A stretch of DNA of 64,000 nt from Marinobacterium_A aestuariivivens (GTDB lineage Bacteria > Pseudomonadota > Gammaproteobacteria > Pseudomonadales > Balneatricaceae): the NCBI RefSeq assembly GCF_042661465.1, contig NZ_JBHSWE010000001.1:5394001-5458000 (forward strand), in the 5' to 3' direction. The translations under genes were made by a program, and so were the position numbers. The notes beneath the pieces are model-generated. The model saw nothing but the letters and a program-made list of their open reading frames with translations, searched no databases and was not told the origin of the DNA. Position 1 is the stretch's first letter. Each line of letters begins with the position of its first letter. This document shows positions 26,653 through 36,119 of this stretch, one piece after another.

Positions 26653-27718
26653 ATCACTGCTGACTGCCGCGCTCCTGCTGCTGGCGGGCTGCGACGGCTC
26701 CGGCCCCGAGGAGATGCTCGACGACTATGCCTCGCGGGTGTCCAATACCCTCGACGAACCGATCGAAACGGATTTCGATGTTGCCGGTCGCCTGCCGCTG
26801 TTTCCGGCCCGGCGGGAACGCTCGCTGCCGCTGACGGACCTGCGACAGGGACTGGTAGAGGTACTGGCGCTGCGGCACTGCGATCTGCTGCACCTGATTG
26901 CCGAACGCAACAGCTCGCTGGGCAAGGTCATGGCACCCTCTCAGCAGCTGGTTTACGAGATGCGCTTCCTCGCCCGGCTGCGTGACTGCCGCCGCGACCT
27001 CGATTCGGCACCCTCCCCGGACCCGGATCTGCTGGCGCAGGTCAATGCGATCTACAGCGTCAAGTCGCGGGAACTGCCGGTCGCGATCTGGAACGCCGTC
27101 TATGCATCGAGCGAAATGGAGGTCAATTTTTCCCGCGGCGATCCGCCCATGCCGCTTGAACCGGACGGCAGCGCCCTCGCCGCGCTGTCCAGCCTCGAGC
27201 AGCTGACCGACCTGGCCGCCCTGGCACAGCTGCCCGACTGGCCGCTGCCGGCACTGCTCGATGTTATCGAGCAGCCCTACCAGACACTCAATCGCAACCG
27301 CTTCGGAAGCCAGTGGCTGAAATCACTGCTGCTGCTTACCGAAACTCTCGAGCGCACCGCCCGCGGACTCGAAAGTCGCGAGCGGCGCTATCCGCTGTGC
27401 CCGCAATACAGGCCGACGCCCGACGCCCGGATCCTGCTCAATGTCTTCACCCAATACTATGCCGGCGCCGTGCAGCCCTATCTGGCCCGGGTCCACCGCG
27501 ATGGCAGCCGCTGGCGCGACCTCCACCTGACACTGATGCATCAGCTGCCCGCCACCGAGGCGATGCAGCAGTACCGCTGGCAGGTCTTTGCCGGGGAGAA
27601 CCCCGACAGCCTCTGGCAGCGCTATATTCTCGCCCGCGACCACCATACCAGCGCCTGGCAGGCCGTGCTGCGCCGCTGCGGACTGATGCCGGGTGTTGAG
27701 AATACAGCCGACAGTTAA
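26624..27718 (+). CDS. DUF3080 lipoprotein
   Basis: A 364-residue protein of the DUF3080 family. The N-terminal signal peptide ends in the lipobox LLAGC (Cys near residue 23), so it is probably an outer-membrane or inner-membrane lipoprotein facing the periplasm; the residue after Cys is Asp, which in enterics is an inner-membrane retention signal. The rest is helical with several Cys (HC, DC, LC, RRC). GTG at 26624 starts within the MATE gene, so the two are coupled. Function is unknown. Confidence 0.85.
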   Translation: MWKAKRHIAESLLTAALLLLAGCDGSGPEEMLDDYASRVSNTLDEPIETDFDVAGRLPLFPARRERSLPLTDLRQGLVEVLALRHCDLLHLIAERNSSLGKVMAPSQQLVYEMRFLARLRDCRRDLDSAPSPDPDLLAQVNAIYSVKSRELPVAIWNAVYASSEMEVNFSRGDPPMPLEPDGSALAALSSLEQLTDLAALAQLPDWPLPALLDVIEQPYQTLNRNRFGSQWLKSLLLLTETLERTARGLESRERRYPLCPQYRPTPDARILLNVFTQYYAGAVQPYLARVHRDGSRWRDLHLTLMHQLPATEAMQQYRWQVFAGENPDSLWQRYILARDHHTSAWQAVLRRCGLMPGVENTADS

Positions 27719-27887
27719 CAGCTCACAGCAACAGCCGGCTACCAATCGCTGTGAACTGCCAACGCCTATCTGTTAACTTCCAACCATTCAATTAATTTGA
27801 ACCAATAACTGAGTTTATTCCGATTTTCTACTCGCCTCCATCACCCCATAATGGCTCCAACACTGAGACAACAACGGAGACATCAGC

Positions 27888-28478
27888 ATGACCAAGGTAC
27901 TCGTTCTTCAATCAAGCGCACTGAACGAAAACTCCAACACCCGGTTTATCGCCAACAAGCTGCTCGAGCGCCTTGGCCGCGACAATGCACTCGATGTCAG
28001 CACCCGCGACCTGGCCGGCAAGCCGCTGCCGCACCTGAACGAAGCAACGCTCGGCGCCTTCTTCTCGCCGGCCGATCAACGCACGGCCGAACAGCAGCAG
28101 GCGGTTGCGCTGTCGGACGAACTGATCGCCGAGCTGCTGGCCGCCGACGTCCTGGTGATCGGCGCCCCGATGTACAACTTCGGCGTACCCTCGACCCTGA
28201 AGGCCTATCTTGACCATATCGCCCGCGCCGGCATCACGTTCAAGTACACCGAAACCGGCCCGGTAGGCCTGGTCGAAAACAAAAAGGCCTATATCGTTGC
28301 CGCGGCCGGTGGCATCCACGCCGGCACGCCCCGCGACTTCGTCGCCCCCTACCTGAAAACCTTCCTGGGCTTTATCGGCATCGACGATGTCGAGCTGATC
28401 CAGGCGGAAGGCATGAGCATGCAGGATCAGAAAGAGGCGGCCATCGAGAAGGCGCTCGACGAGATCGAACGGATCTGA
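27888..28478 (+). CDS. azoR: FMN-dependent NADH-azoreductase
   Basis: A 196-residue flavodoxin-fold oxidoreductase that reduces quinones and azo dyes with NADH. It shows the N-terminal phosphate loop SSALNENSNTR, the FMN-binding box APMYNFGVPSTLKAYLDHI and the conserved second box AAAGGIHAG. It is the AzoR rather than the WrbA type. CGGAG lies 8-9 nt before the ATG. A clear intrinsic terminator follows, and the next gene is another quinone-active reductase, which suggests a shared role in quinone or electrophile stress. Confidence 0.95.
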   Translation: MTKVLVLQSSALNENSNTRFIANKLLERLGRDNALDVSTRDLAGKPLPHLNEATLGAFFSPADQRTAEQQQAVALSDELIAELLAADVLVIGAPMYNFGVPSTLKAYLDHIARAGITFKYTETGPVGLVENKKAYIVAAAGGIHAGTPRDFVAPYLKTFLGFIGIDDVELIQAEGMSMQDQKEAAIEKALDEIERI

Positions 28479-28501
28479 CGTCCGGGTGACCAACTGAACA
28501 G

Positions 28502-28523
28502 AGCCCCTGTGCAGGGGCTTTTC
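28502..28523 (+). terminator. Intrinsic terminator of azoR
   Basis: AGCCCCTG and CAGGGGCT pair over 8 bp with a 2 nt loop and are followed by TTTTCG. Confidence 0.8.
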
Positions 28524-28550
28524 GTCAACTCAACGCGGGAGGCAGCAACG

Positions 28551-29564
28551 ATGGGATTACTGGTGAATGGGCAATGGCACGATCAGTGGTACGACACCAG
28601 CAGCCACGGAGGACGTTTCGAACGCGACCAGTCGCTTTTTCGCAACCGCATCGGCGAAGGCCCCTTCCGCGCCGAAGCCGGACGCTATCACCTCTATGTC
28701 TCGCTCGCCTGCCCCTGGGCCCATCGCACCCTGATCGCCCACCGGCTGAAAGGTCTGGACAAGATCGTCAGCATCAGCAGCGTGCATCCGCTGATGCTGA
28801 AAAATGGCTGGGAGTACCGCCAGGATCCTGCCTTCAAACATCCTCGATACGCCCTCGGCGACCCGCTCTACGGCAGCCGCTACCATCATCAGCTGTATAC
28901 CCGCGCCAGGCCGGACTACAGCGGCCGGGTCACGGTGCCGGTACTCTGGGACCGAAAGGAGGCCACGATCGTCAACAACGAGTCGGCCGATATCCTGCGG
29001 ATCTTCAACAGCGCTTTCGCCGGTCTGCAGAACCAGGGGCCCGACCTTTACCCCAAGGCCCTGCGCCGCGACATCGACAGCATCAACGAGCAGGTTTACG
29101 CCAGCATCAACAACGGCGTCTACCGTTGTGGCTTCGCCACCACTCAGGAGGCCTACGAGGAAGCCTTCGAGGCGCTGTTCGAGGCACTCGACGAGGTCGA
29201 GGCGCGCCTGAGCCGCCAGCGCTACCTGGCCGGCGACCGCCTGACCGAGGCCGACTGGCGTCTGTTCACCACCCTGGTGCGCTTCGATCCGGTCTACCAT
29301 GGCCACTTCAAGGCCAATCTGCGCCGCATCGCCGACTATCCCAACCTGTCCAATTACCTGCGCGAACTCTATCAGTTGCCGGGTATTGCCGAGACCACCG
29401 ATTTCCGCCATATCAAGCACCACTACTATGCCAGCCACCGGAGCATCAATCCGACCGGCATCGTGCCCAGGGGACCTGCGATCGAACTTGAGCGCGGACA
29501 TGACCGCGCCCGCCTCGATAGTCCCGCCGAGCGGGCAACACCGGCATCGCCTCCCGCCCCTTGA
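28551..29564 (+). CDS. yqjG: Glutathionyl-hydroquinone reductase (YqjG/PcpF family)
   Basis: A 337-residue Xi-class glutathione transferase that reduces glutathionyl-hydroquinones back to hydroquinone with GSH. The catalytic Cys is in SLACPWAHR (near residue 60); VPVLWD and ESADILRIFN form the GSH site. The C-terminal all-helical domain has the DRLTEADWRLF box. GGGAGG 8 nt before ATG 28551 fixes the start. The last about 30 residues (after RGPAIEL) are variable. It lies directly after azoR and its terminator. Confidence 0.95.
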   Translation: MGLLVNGQWHDQWYDTSSHGGRFERDQSLFRNRIGEGPFRAEAGRYHLYVSLACPWAHRTLIAHRLKGLDKIVSISSVHPLMLKNGWEYRQDPAFKHPRYALGDPLYGSRYHHQLYTRARPDYSGRVTVPVLWDRKEATIVNNESADILRIFNSAFAGLQNQGPDLYPKALRRDIDSINEQVYASINNGVYRCGFATTQEAYEEAFEALFEALDEVEARLSRQRYLAGDRLTEADWRLFTTLVRFDPVYHGHFKANLRRIADYPNLSNYLRELYQLPGIAETTDFRHIKHHYYASHRSINPTGIVPRGPAIELERGHDRARLDSPAERATPASPPAP

Positions 29565-29617
29565 GCGCCGGCCCGGCTTGATCCACTATAGGGCTATCAG
29601 GGAAGAGGACGCCACGA

Positions 29618-30315
29618 GTGCCTTCGCAGCCAGCCGCGCACAGGGAACCATCAAAACCCGGGCTACAGACCCGGGTTTCGCTGTTTCTGACACTGCTGCT
29701 GGTCCTGGCGGGCATCAGCGTCGGGCTGCTCGCCGACAACCACGGCATTCGCCTCAGCCAGCAGCAGATCAATGAGCTGGCCCGCACCTACGGCGAGCCA
29801 GCCAGGCGCCGGCTGACCGCCTGGCAGCAACTGCTCGTGGACCTGGCCGACGCCGACGAGATGACCAAGCTGCGCGAGGTCAACCTTTTTTCAACCAGGT
29901 CCGCTTCGTCGACGATATTCGTCACTGGAAAAAGAACGACTACTGGGCCACGCCGGTGGAGTTTCTGGTCAGCAACGGCGGCGACTGCGAAGATTTCTCG
30001 ATCGCCAAGTACTACACCCTGAGGGAGCTGGGCGTTCCGATCGAGAAGATGAGCATCGCCTACGTCAAGGCACTGGAACTCAACCAGGCGCACATGGTAC
30101 TGACCTACTACGAGGCGCCGGACCGCATTCCACTGGTGCTCGACAACCTGACCCCCGATATCAGCACCGCCGATCAGCGTCGCGACCTGCAGCACGTATA
30201 CAGCTTCAATGGCGACAACCTCTGGCTGTCGAAAAAGGGCCGGCGCGCGGATCTCGTCGGCGCCTCGGACCGGCTCAAGCCCTGGGTGCAGGTACAATCA
30301 AGGATAGGACAATAG
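29618..30315 (+). CDS. lapG: Periplasmic protease LapG
   Basis: A bacterial transglutaminase-like cysteine proteinase that cleaves large surface adhesins (LapA type) to release cells from biofilm. An N-terminal hydrophobic helix (SLFLTLLLVLAGISVGLLA) directs it to the periplasm. The triad is visible as Cys in NGGDCEDFS, His in AHMVLTY and Asp in LDNLTPD. The frame breaks in the T6 run at 29886-29891; seven T gives 232 aa of continuous sequence. The start is a GTG with GGAAGAGG upstream. It is followed 28 bp later by its regulator lapD. The adhesin substrate is not in this window. Confidence 0.93.
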
Positions 30316-30343
30316 AAATGCCAGGCAGAGAAAGGAAACCTTC

Positions 30344-32286
30344 ATGTCCCTCGTGAACCAGTTGATCGCCGCTGTACTCGCGGTACTGTTCGGACTTGCC
30401 TCCGTTACGCTGTATATCGTCTCGGACAGCTCCAAGCGCATGCTGATGAATCAGCTCGAGTCCCATGCCCTCGATACCGCGACGCACCTGGGACTCTACC
30501 TGGCACCCTATATCGCCAGTCATGACCAGGCCACGGTCGAAACCACGGTCAATGCGATCTTCGACAGCGGCTTTTACCGCCAGATCGATGTCGTCACCGC
30601 GAACCGGGAACGGCTGTTCAGCAAATCGACCGAGGCGGTGATCGACCAGTCGGTGCCGCAGTGGTTCGTCGACCTCGTGAAACTCGATCCCCCCTCGATG
30701 ACGCGGGAGGTCACCTTCAACTGGAACAAGGTCGGCTCGATCTATGTACAGGGGCATCCGGGCTACGCCTATCAGGCCTACTGGCGTACAGCCAAGGAGA
30801 TGCTGGTGTGGTTCGTGCTGCTGTCACTCGTGGCGAGCCTTGCCATCATGCTGCTGCTGCGGGTGATCCTGAAGCCGCTCAAGGGCGTCGAGCAGCAGGC
30901 CATGGCGCTCAGCCACAAGCAGTATATCGAGCAACCGTCGATTCCGGCCACACGGGAGCTGCGCCGGGTGGTGCTGGCGATGAACCAGATGGTGAAACAG
31001 GTGCATCAGATGTTCGAGGAGCAGAGCAAGAACATCGAGGAACTGCGTCGCAGCGCCTATCAGGATGAGCTCACCGGGTTGCCCAATGCCCGCGCCACCC
31101 GGGCCCAGCTCGGTGAACACCTCGACCACCGCGAAGACTTTGGTCCCGGCACCCTGTTCTATGTCCATATCGATGGACTACAGGAACTCAACCAGCGCCT
31201 GGGGCAGGAGAAAACCAACAACTTTATCCGCCTGGTTGCCGAACGGCTTGCCGACATCGCCGCGGGTGCGGCCCACCCCATCATCGGCCGTCTGAGCGGT
31301 GCCGATTTCGTGCTGCTGATCGAACGTCGACCCGCTGACGCCCTGCAGCGCCTGGTGAACGGTCTGCTCGCCGGCTTCGATGAGCATTACCGACAGCTGG
31401 CCCAGGACGCCACGCCACGACCGGCACCGGTACAGATCGGCATTGCACACGGTTCGGACAAGAGCAGTTCAAGCGAGTTGCTGTCCAACGGCCGCCTTGC
31501 CCTGGAGACTGCCGCGAAGGAACGCAAGCGCGAGCACCAGTACTTCAAGCCGGGGGCGAGATCGTCGATGAAAGCTGGCACCAGCATGTGGCCAGCGCCA
31601 TCGGCAATGAGCAGATCTTCCTGCAGGCCCAGCCGGTCATCGGCGCCGATCGGCAGGCGCTGCAGCAGGAAGTGTTCGCCCGCATCCTCAACCGTGACAA
31701 TGCTCCCTGCAGCGCCGGCGACTTTATCAGCGTGGTTCGGGAACTGGGCCTAATGGTGAACATGGATCGGGCGGTGGTGAATCATGTACTGAGCCACCTG
31801 CAGTCCCATCCGCAGCCCCCCACGATCGCGATCAATCTGTCGAACGATGCGGTCCGGGACGAGAGTTTCCACGACTGGCTGCTGGAACGGCTGGGCAGCT
31901 TCGCCCAGCCCGGGCGTTTCGGCATCGAGATAAACGAATCTTCGGTTCTGAACAACCTGGCCGGCATCGAGAAACTGCGCGCCGCACTGCGCAGTCTCGA
32001 CTGCCTGTTCGGGGTCGACAACTTCGGCGTCCACCCCAGCGGTTTCGGCTATCTGTACCGGCTGCAACCGGACTACATCAAGATCGATGGCTCACTGCTG
32101 CAGGATATCGACAGCAACGCCCAGGACCAGTTTTTCGTCAGCAGCCTGATCAGCGTCGCCCACAGCCTCGACATCCGTGCCTACGCCGAGCGCATCGAGC
32201 GCGACAGCCAGCGCGACCAGCTGCAACAGCTCAAGATCGATGGCGCCCAGGGATATCTGTACGGCGCACCGAAGGCCCTCAGCTGA
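30344..32286 (+). CDS. lapD: c-di-GMP receptor LapD
   Basis: An inner-membrane receptor that binds c-di-GMP through a degenerate EAL domain and sequesters LapG at its periplasmic domain. Layout: TM helix (about 5-27), periplasmic LapD_MoxY domain with a Trp-containing region (FNWNKVGS), second TM (about 150-170), HAMP, degenerate GGDEF (LSGADF) and degenerate EAL (LQAQPV in place of EXLXR). The G5 run at 31552-31556 is one base short; six G gives 647 aa, the usual length. AAAGGAAA precedes the ATG. It ends just before a bidirectional hairpin element. Confidence 0.94.
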
Positions 32287-32290
32287 ATCC

Positions 32291-32378
32291 GCAGGGTGGA
32301 ATGAGCCGGCAGACTCCCCTGAGTTTTGCTCCTGCAAACTCAGGATTTCCGCCATCCCTGGCGGTCATTCCACCCTGC
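32291..32378. terminator. Nested hairpin between convergent lapD and proQ
   Basis: Outer 14 bp arms GCAGGGTGGAATGA (32291-32304) and TCATTCCACCCTGC (32365-32378) enclose an inner 8 bp hairpin CTGAGTTT/AAACTCAG (32319-32343). It should end both convergent transcripts, and also looks like a dispersed repeat: the word GGTGGAAT...ATTCCACC recurs at 44354-44386. Confidence 0.65.
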
Positions 32379-32388
32379 GGTGCAGCGA

Positions 32389-32955
32389 TCAACGCTTGTT
32401 GAGATTCACCAGCTGCTCGAGCTTGTTATTGAGACGTTCGCTCTTCTCCTGCTCGCGCTGCTCTTTCTGTTTCTGTTTTTCGCGTTCGCGACGCTGCTTG
32501 TTGAGTTCCTTGAGCTTGCCCTTCGCATGCTCCGCCTCCTCCTCGGTCACCTGACCGGCCGGTTGGCCCTGGAGATCGATGCGGGCTGCGCCGGCCTGCA
32601 GGCTCCGGTAGTAGGCGAGGCTGCGCACATAGGACGCCAGCGCCCGCTTGATCTTGTTCTTGGAGACCTTGTCGTCGGCCAGCAGATCCTCCTGGATACC
32701 GATCTTCAGCGGCCGTACCTGATGGCGACTGAACGTCTTGGGATAGGTATCCATCAGCAGCTGTACGGCAGCCAGATTGGCGGCGCGGTTTTTCGATTTG
32801 GGTTTGCTGTTACCGCTGTTTGCCGCTTCGTTCACTTTGCTGTTCTCGGACTGTTGCATTGATTGTCGTTCGCGCCCCCGTTCGCGCGCTTCGAGTAAGC
32901 TGTCGAGCTCGCCGAGCAACTGCTCGGTTTCCTCGATTACGGTTTTGACTTCCAT
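32389..32955 (-). CDS. proQ: ProQ/FinO-family RNA chaperone
   Basis: A 188-residue RNA-binding protein. A Gln/Lys-rich N-terminal linker precedes the ProQ/FinO domain (about 60-140): AVQLLMDTYPKTFS, PLKIGIQEDLL, SKNKIKRALASYVRSLAYYRSL. The C-terminus is a highly charged coiled-coil (KQRREREKQKQKEQREQEK). ProQ proteins stabilise structured sRNAs and mRNA 3' ends, which is of interest here because a candidate sRNA lies in the same window. ATG 32955 is preferred; a TTG at 32970 overlapping the tusA stop is the alternative. Confidence 0.88.
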   Translation of the reverse strand: MEVKTVIEETEQLLGELDSLLEARERGRERQSMQQSENSKVNEAANSGNSKPKSKNRAANLAAVQLLMDTYPKTFSRHQVRPLKIGIQEDLLADDKVSKNKIKRALASYVRSLAYYRSLQAGAARIDLQGQPAGQVTEEEAEHAKGKLKELNKQRREREKQKQKEQREQEKSERLNNKLEQLVNLNKR

Positions 32956-32966
32956 GGTGGCCAAGA

Positions 32967-33209
32967 TCAACCGGCTCCCTTTCGTATCAGATATCTGAAC
33001 TGGTCCGACTCGACCTCCTGGGACAGCAGTTCATGCCCGAGAAAGGTACAGAATTTCGGAATGTCCCGTTGCGTGGACGGATCGGTTGCGAGCACCTGCA
33101 GCGTTTCGCCGGGCGCGATTTCCCTGACCCTGTTATGCAACAGCATCACGGGCTCCGGACAGAAGAGCCCGCAGGCATCCATCACATGATCGGGTTTGAT
33201 ATTCGCCAT
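32967..33209 (-). CDS. tusA: Sulfur carrier TusA/SirA family
   Basis: An 80-residue TusA-type protein with the signature DACGLFCPEPVMLL; the first Cys of the CPxP box carries persulfide. TusA relays sulfur from IscS, for example to tRNA 2-thiouridine synthesis. The start is ATG 33209 (MANIKPDHV). It lies just before proQ, with its TGA 11 bp from the proQ ATG, so the two are an operon. Confidence 0.92.
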   Translation of the reverse strand: MANIKPDHVMDACGLFCPEPVMLLHNRVREIAPGETLQVLATDPSTQRDIPKFCTFLGHELLSQEVESDQFRYLIRKGAG

Positions 33210-33367
33210 CTCATTTCCACTTGTTCCCGGGGGACCCAGGCACAAGTCCCCATGACAGGGCCATTGTCGCAAATAAGACCGGCCAGAGAAAGGCACTGCG
33301 CGGTTGCGCTTGGCGACATTCCGGTTACGATTAGACAGGTAGGCAGTAGAACACAGGAGTGTTACCG

Positions 33368-33649
33368 ATGATTCGCGTCTTGATCGAGCGCCACGTAGCA
33401 GACGGACTGGTCGAACATTACGAAAAAGCCGCCCGCGCCACTCTCACCAAAGCGATGCAGGCCCACGGCTTCATTTCCGGCGAGGCGCTGCACAATGTCG
33501 ACGATCCCGACCACCGCGTCATTCTGGCGACTTACCGCACCGTGGAAGACTGGCAACGCTGGGCGCGATCGCCGGAACGCTTGGAAATGATGGCGGCCAT
33601 CGGCCCGATGCTGCTGACCGAGGAGAAGATCACGATCCTCGAACATTGA
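33368..33649 (+). CDS. Antibiotic biosynthesis monooxygenase (ABM) domain protein
   Basis: A 93-residue dimeric alpha-beta barrel (ferredoxin-like ABM) protein. Features are MIRVLIERHVADGL, the central HGFISGEALHNVDDP and the EDWQRWARSPE helix with its conserved Trp. Such small proteins act as heme- or quinone-handling monooxygenases or have no known activity. AGGAG 8 nt before ATG 33368 fixes the start rather than ATG 33359. A palindromic repeat follows the stop at once. Confidence 0.85.
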   Translation: MIRVLIERHVADGLVEHYEKAARATLTKAMQAHGFISGEALHNVDDPDHRVILATYRTVEDWQRWARSPERLEMMAAIGPMLLTEEKITILEH

Positions 33650-33655
33650 GAGAAA

Positions 33656-33683
33656 GGTGACGGGTGACGCGTTACGCGTCACC
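33656..33683. repeat. GTGACGCG palindrome
   Basis: GGTGACGGGT is followed by GTGACGCGTTACGCGTCAC, a 9+1+9 palindrome. It lies between convergent genes and matches the elements at 4917-4942 and 47550-47584. It may serve as a terminator stem. Confidence 0.7.
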
Positions 33684-33699
33684 TTGATAGCCAGCCGAG

Positions 33700-34295
33700 T
33701 CAGAGCCGCGCCACCATCGCAAATATCGTACTCAAATGCTGATGCTGGGTCAGACCCGAGCTTTTGCGCGGCTTCAGGTCGTGATCGCCGTCCTCGAGCC
33801 AGTGAAGATGCACCGCCGGCGACAGCGCGTAACCCTGCACCCGTTCCCGATTGCCCATCGGATCCCGGGTGCCCTGAAAAATATGCACCGGACGGGTCAT
33901 GGACTGCAGATGCTCGATGCGCGGCCGGTCGAAGCGCCCCGCGGGGTAAAAGGGATACCCGAATACCAGCGCCCCCGCGCCTGCGTCTGTTCGACAATCA
34001 GGGTCGCGACGCGCCCGCCCATCGACTTGCCCGCGAGCCACAGCGGCGTGCCGTCGTCGAGCGCGATGACCTGCTCCATAAATGCCTGCTGCAGCCTCGG
34101 CATCGGGTTGGGCGGGCGGCGACGCCCATCCTCGCGCCGCACCTGCATGTAGGGGAATTCGAAACGGACCACTTCGAACCCCTGGCGCGCCAGCCCCTCG
34201 GCGACCACTTCCATAAAAGGCGAGTCCATCGGCGCACCGGCACCGTGGGCAAACAGAATGCGCCCCCTTTCCGGCTGTCCGTTAATTAGCTGCAC
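33700..34295 (-). CDS. Alpha/beta hydrolase, KANL3/Tex30-like
   Basis: A small hydrolase-fold protein of the KAT8-regulatory/Tex30-like family. It shows LFAHGAGAPMDSPFM near the N-terminus, the nucleophile elbow GKSMGGR, then FQGTRDPMG with the acidic residue and the catalytic His in GDHDLKPRK. The C5 run at 33972-33976 is one base short; six gives 198 aa with GALVFGYPFYPAG. The GTG at 34295 is preferred since GGGAGGAA lies 9 nt upstream. Substrate is unknown. It is divergent from ccoN. Confidence 0.88.
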
Positions 34296-34343
34296 GGCGT
34301 TGATTCCTCCCGATAAAGACTTCGATGCGCGCATTTTGCGCCC

Positions 34344-34357
34344 TTGACCTAAATCAA
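34344..34357 (+). promoter_or_regulatory. Anr/FNR box upstream of ccoN
   Basis: TTGAC-CTAA-ATCAA is a perfect match to TTGAY-N4-RTCAA. It lies in the 372 bp interval before ccoN. TATGAT at 34388-34393 is a candidate -10, though 40 bp centre to centre is longer than usual. Anr control of cbb3 oxidase is established in Pseudomonas. The rest of the leader (34400-34667) is AT-rich (TTTCAAAGGGTTGATCAACA region) and holds no supported gene. Confidence 0.75.
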
Positions 34358-34667
34358 GCAAAGGCGCTTTTGGTTTTTCGACCAAGGTATGATCACACCG
34401 TACCAAAGTCTTGAAAATGCCGCCCCAACGACTGCAAAAAGTGTCGGATAATGATTATTTCGAAATTTTTCCCTTTACTTTTCAAAGGGTTGATCAACAA
34501 GTGATCGCAGATCATTTTATCGGCGTAAAAACGCTCACTATCTGCGCGGGTGCGACAAAGTACCGCATCCGGTACACACAGCTCATTGAAAACACAGGAG
34601 TGTTCCCAGATAATTGCCGCCGGAACGCACTTTCCCAATTTCATTAGCTTGTTGATGAGAGCCTGAC

Positions 34668-36098
34668 ATGAGCACAGCAACTGAACACCCGACGTACAAC
34701 TACAGGGTGGTTCGCCAGTTCGCCATCATGACGGTGGTATGGGGCATCGTCGGTATGGCCGTTGGTGTCCTGATCGCAGCCCAGCTGGTCTGGCCTGCGC
34801 TGAACTTCGATACACCCTGGCTGACCTACGGACGTATCCGTCCGCTGCACACCAATGCGGTTATTTTCGCATTCGGTGGTTGTGCACTTTTTGCAACTTC
34901 CTACTACGTCGTTCAGCGTACCTGTCAGGTACGGCTGTTCTCCGACGCGCTTGCCTCCTTCACCTTCTGGGGCTGGCAGGCCGTTATTGTCGCAGCGGCC
35001 ATTACGCTGCCGATGGGCCTGACGTCGTCCAAGGAATATGCCGAACTGGAATGGCCGATCGATATCCTGATCGCGCTGGTCTGGATCGCCTACGGCATTG
35101 TTTTCCTGGGCACCGTGAAGCTGCGCAAGACCTCCCACATCTATGTGGGCAACTGGTTCTACATGGCGTTCATCATCACCGTCGCGGTGCTGCATATCGT
35201 CAACAGCCTGGTCATCCCCGTCTCGGCATTCAAGTCCTACTCCATCTATCCGGGTACGGTCGATGCGATGGTGCAGTGGTGGTACGGCCATAACGCCGTC
35301 GGCTTCTTCCTGACGGCCGGCTTCCTCGGCATGATGTACTACTTCGTACCGAAGCAGGCCGAGCGTCCGATCTACTCCTACCGCCTCTCGATCGTCCACT
35401 TCTGGGCCCTGATCGCCACCTACATCTGGGCCGGCGGCCACCACCTGCACTACTCCGCACTGCCCGACTGGACCCAGTCCGTGGCCATGGTGATGTCCCT
35501 GATCCTGCTGGCACCGTCCTGGGGCGGCATGATCAACGGCATGATGACCCTGTCCGGCGCCTGGCACAAGCTGCGCACCGACCCGATCCTGCGCTTCCTG
35601 GTGGTATCACTGTCCTTCTACGGTATGTCGACTTTCGAAGGCCCGATGATGTCGATCAAGACCGTCAATGCACTGTCCCACGACACCGACTGGACCGTAG
35701 GACACGTTCACGCCGGAGCCCTGGGCTGGGTGGCGATGATCTCCATCGGCGCCATCTACCACATGATCCCGCGCCTCTGGGGCAAGACCCAGATGTACTC
35801 TGTCGGCCTGATCAACGCCCACTTCTGGCTCGCCACCATCGGCACCGTGCTCTACATCTGCGCAATGTGGGTCAACGGCATTCTGCAGGGTCTGATGTGG
35901 CGTGCGGTCAACGAAGACGGCACCCTGACCTACAGCTTCGTCGAAGCCCTGGCTGCCAGCCACCCGGGTTACTTCGTCCGCTGGATGGGCGGCGCCTTCT
36001 TCCTGACCGGCATGCTGCTGATGGCATTCAACACCTGGCAGACCGTCCGCAAGGGCAGCCGGGCACCGGTCGCTGATGCAGCCGCCCAGGCAGCCTGA
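34668..36098 (+). CDS. ccoN: cbb3-type cytochrome c oxidase subunit I
   Basis: A 476-residue catalytic heme-copper subunit with 12 membrane helices; it reduces O2 to water with high affinity and pumps protons. Visible ligands are His61 (RPLHTNA, low-spin heme b), the CuB His in WYGHNAVGF, the His pair in AGGHHLHY with the cross-linked Tyr just before (ATYIW), and the heme His residues in VGHVHAGALGW. It heads ccoNOQP and should be activated by Anr at low oxygen. Start ATG 34668 follows GAGAG. No frameshift. Confidence 0.98.
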   Translation: MSTATEHPTYNYRVVRQFAIMTVVWGIVGMAVGVLIAAQLVWPALNFDTPWLTYGRIRPLHTNAVIFAFGGCALFATSYYVVQRTCQVRLFSDALASFTFWGWQAVIVAAAITLPMGLTSSKEYAELEWPIDILIALVWIAYGIVFLGTVKLRKTSHIYVGNWFYMAFIITVAVLHIVNSLVIPVSAFKSYSIYPGTVDAMVQWWYGHNAVGFFLTAGFLGMMYYFVPKQAERPIYSYRLSIVHFWALIATYIWAGGHHLHYSALPDWTQSVAMVMSLILLAPSWGGMINGMMTLSGAWHKLRTDPILRFLVVSLSFYGMSTFEGPMMSIKTVNALSHDTDWTVGHVHAGALGWVAMISIGAIYHMIPRLWGKTQMYSVGLINAHFWLATIGTVLYICAMWVNGILQGLMWRAVNEDGTLTYSFVEALAASHPGYFVRWMGGAFFLTGMLLMAFNTWQTVRKGSRAPVADAAAQAA

Positions 36099-36119
36099 GG
36101 CCGATAGGAGCTTTTTGAG

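Noticed and set aside
29618..32286. Programmed frameshifting in lapG, lapD and similar genes
   Set aside because: The breaks lie at different kinds of runs in 16 unrelated genes, all as deletions; sequencing error explains all of them more simply.
34393..34680. A 95-codon leftward ORF in the ccoN leader
   Set aside because: No ribosome-binding site or recognisable domain, and it overlaps the regulatory leader and the ccoN start.
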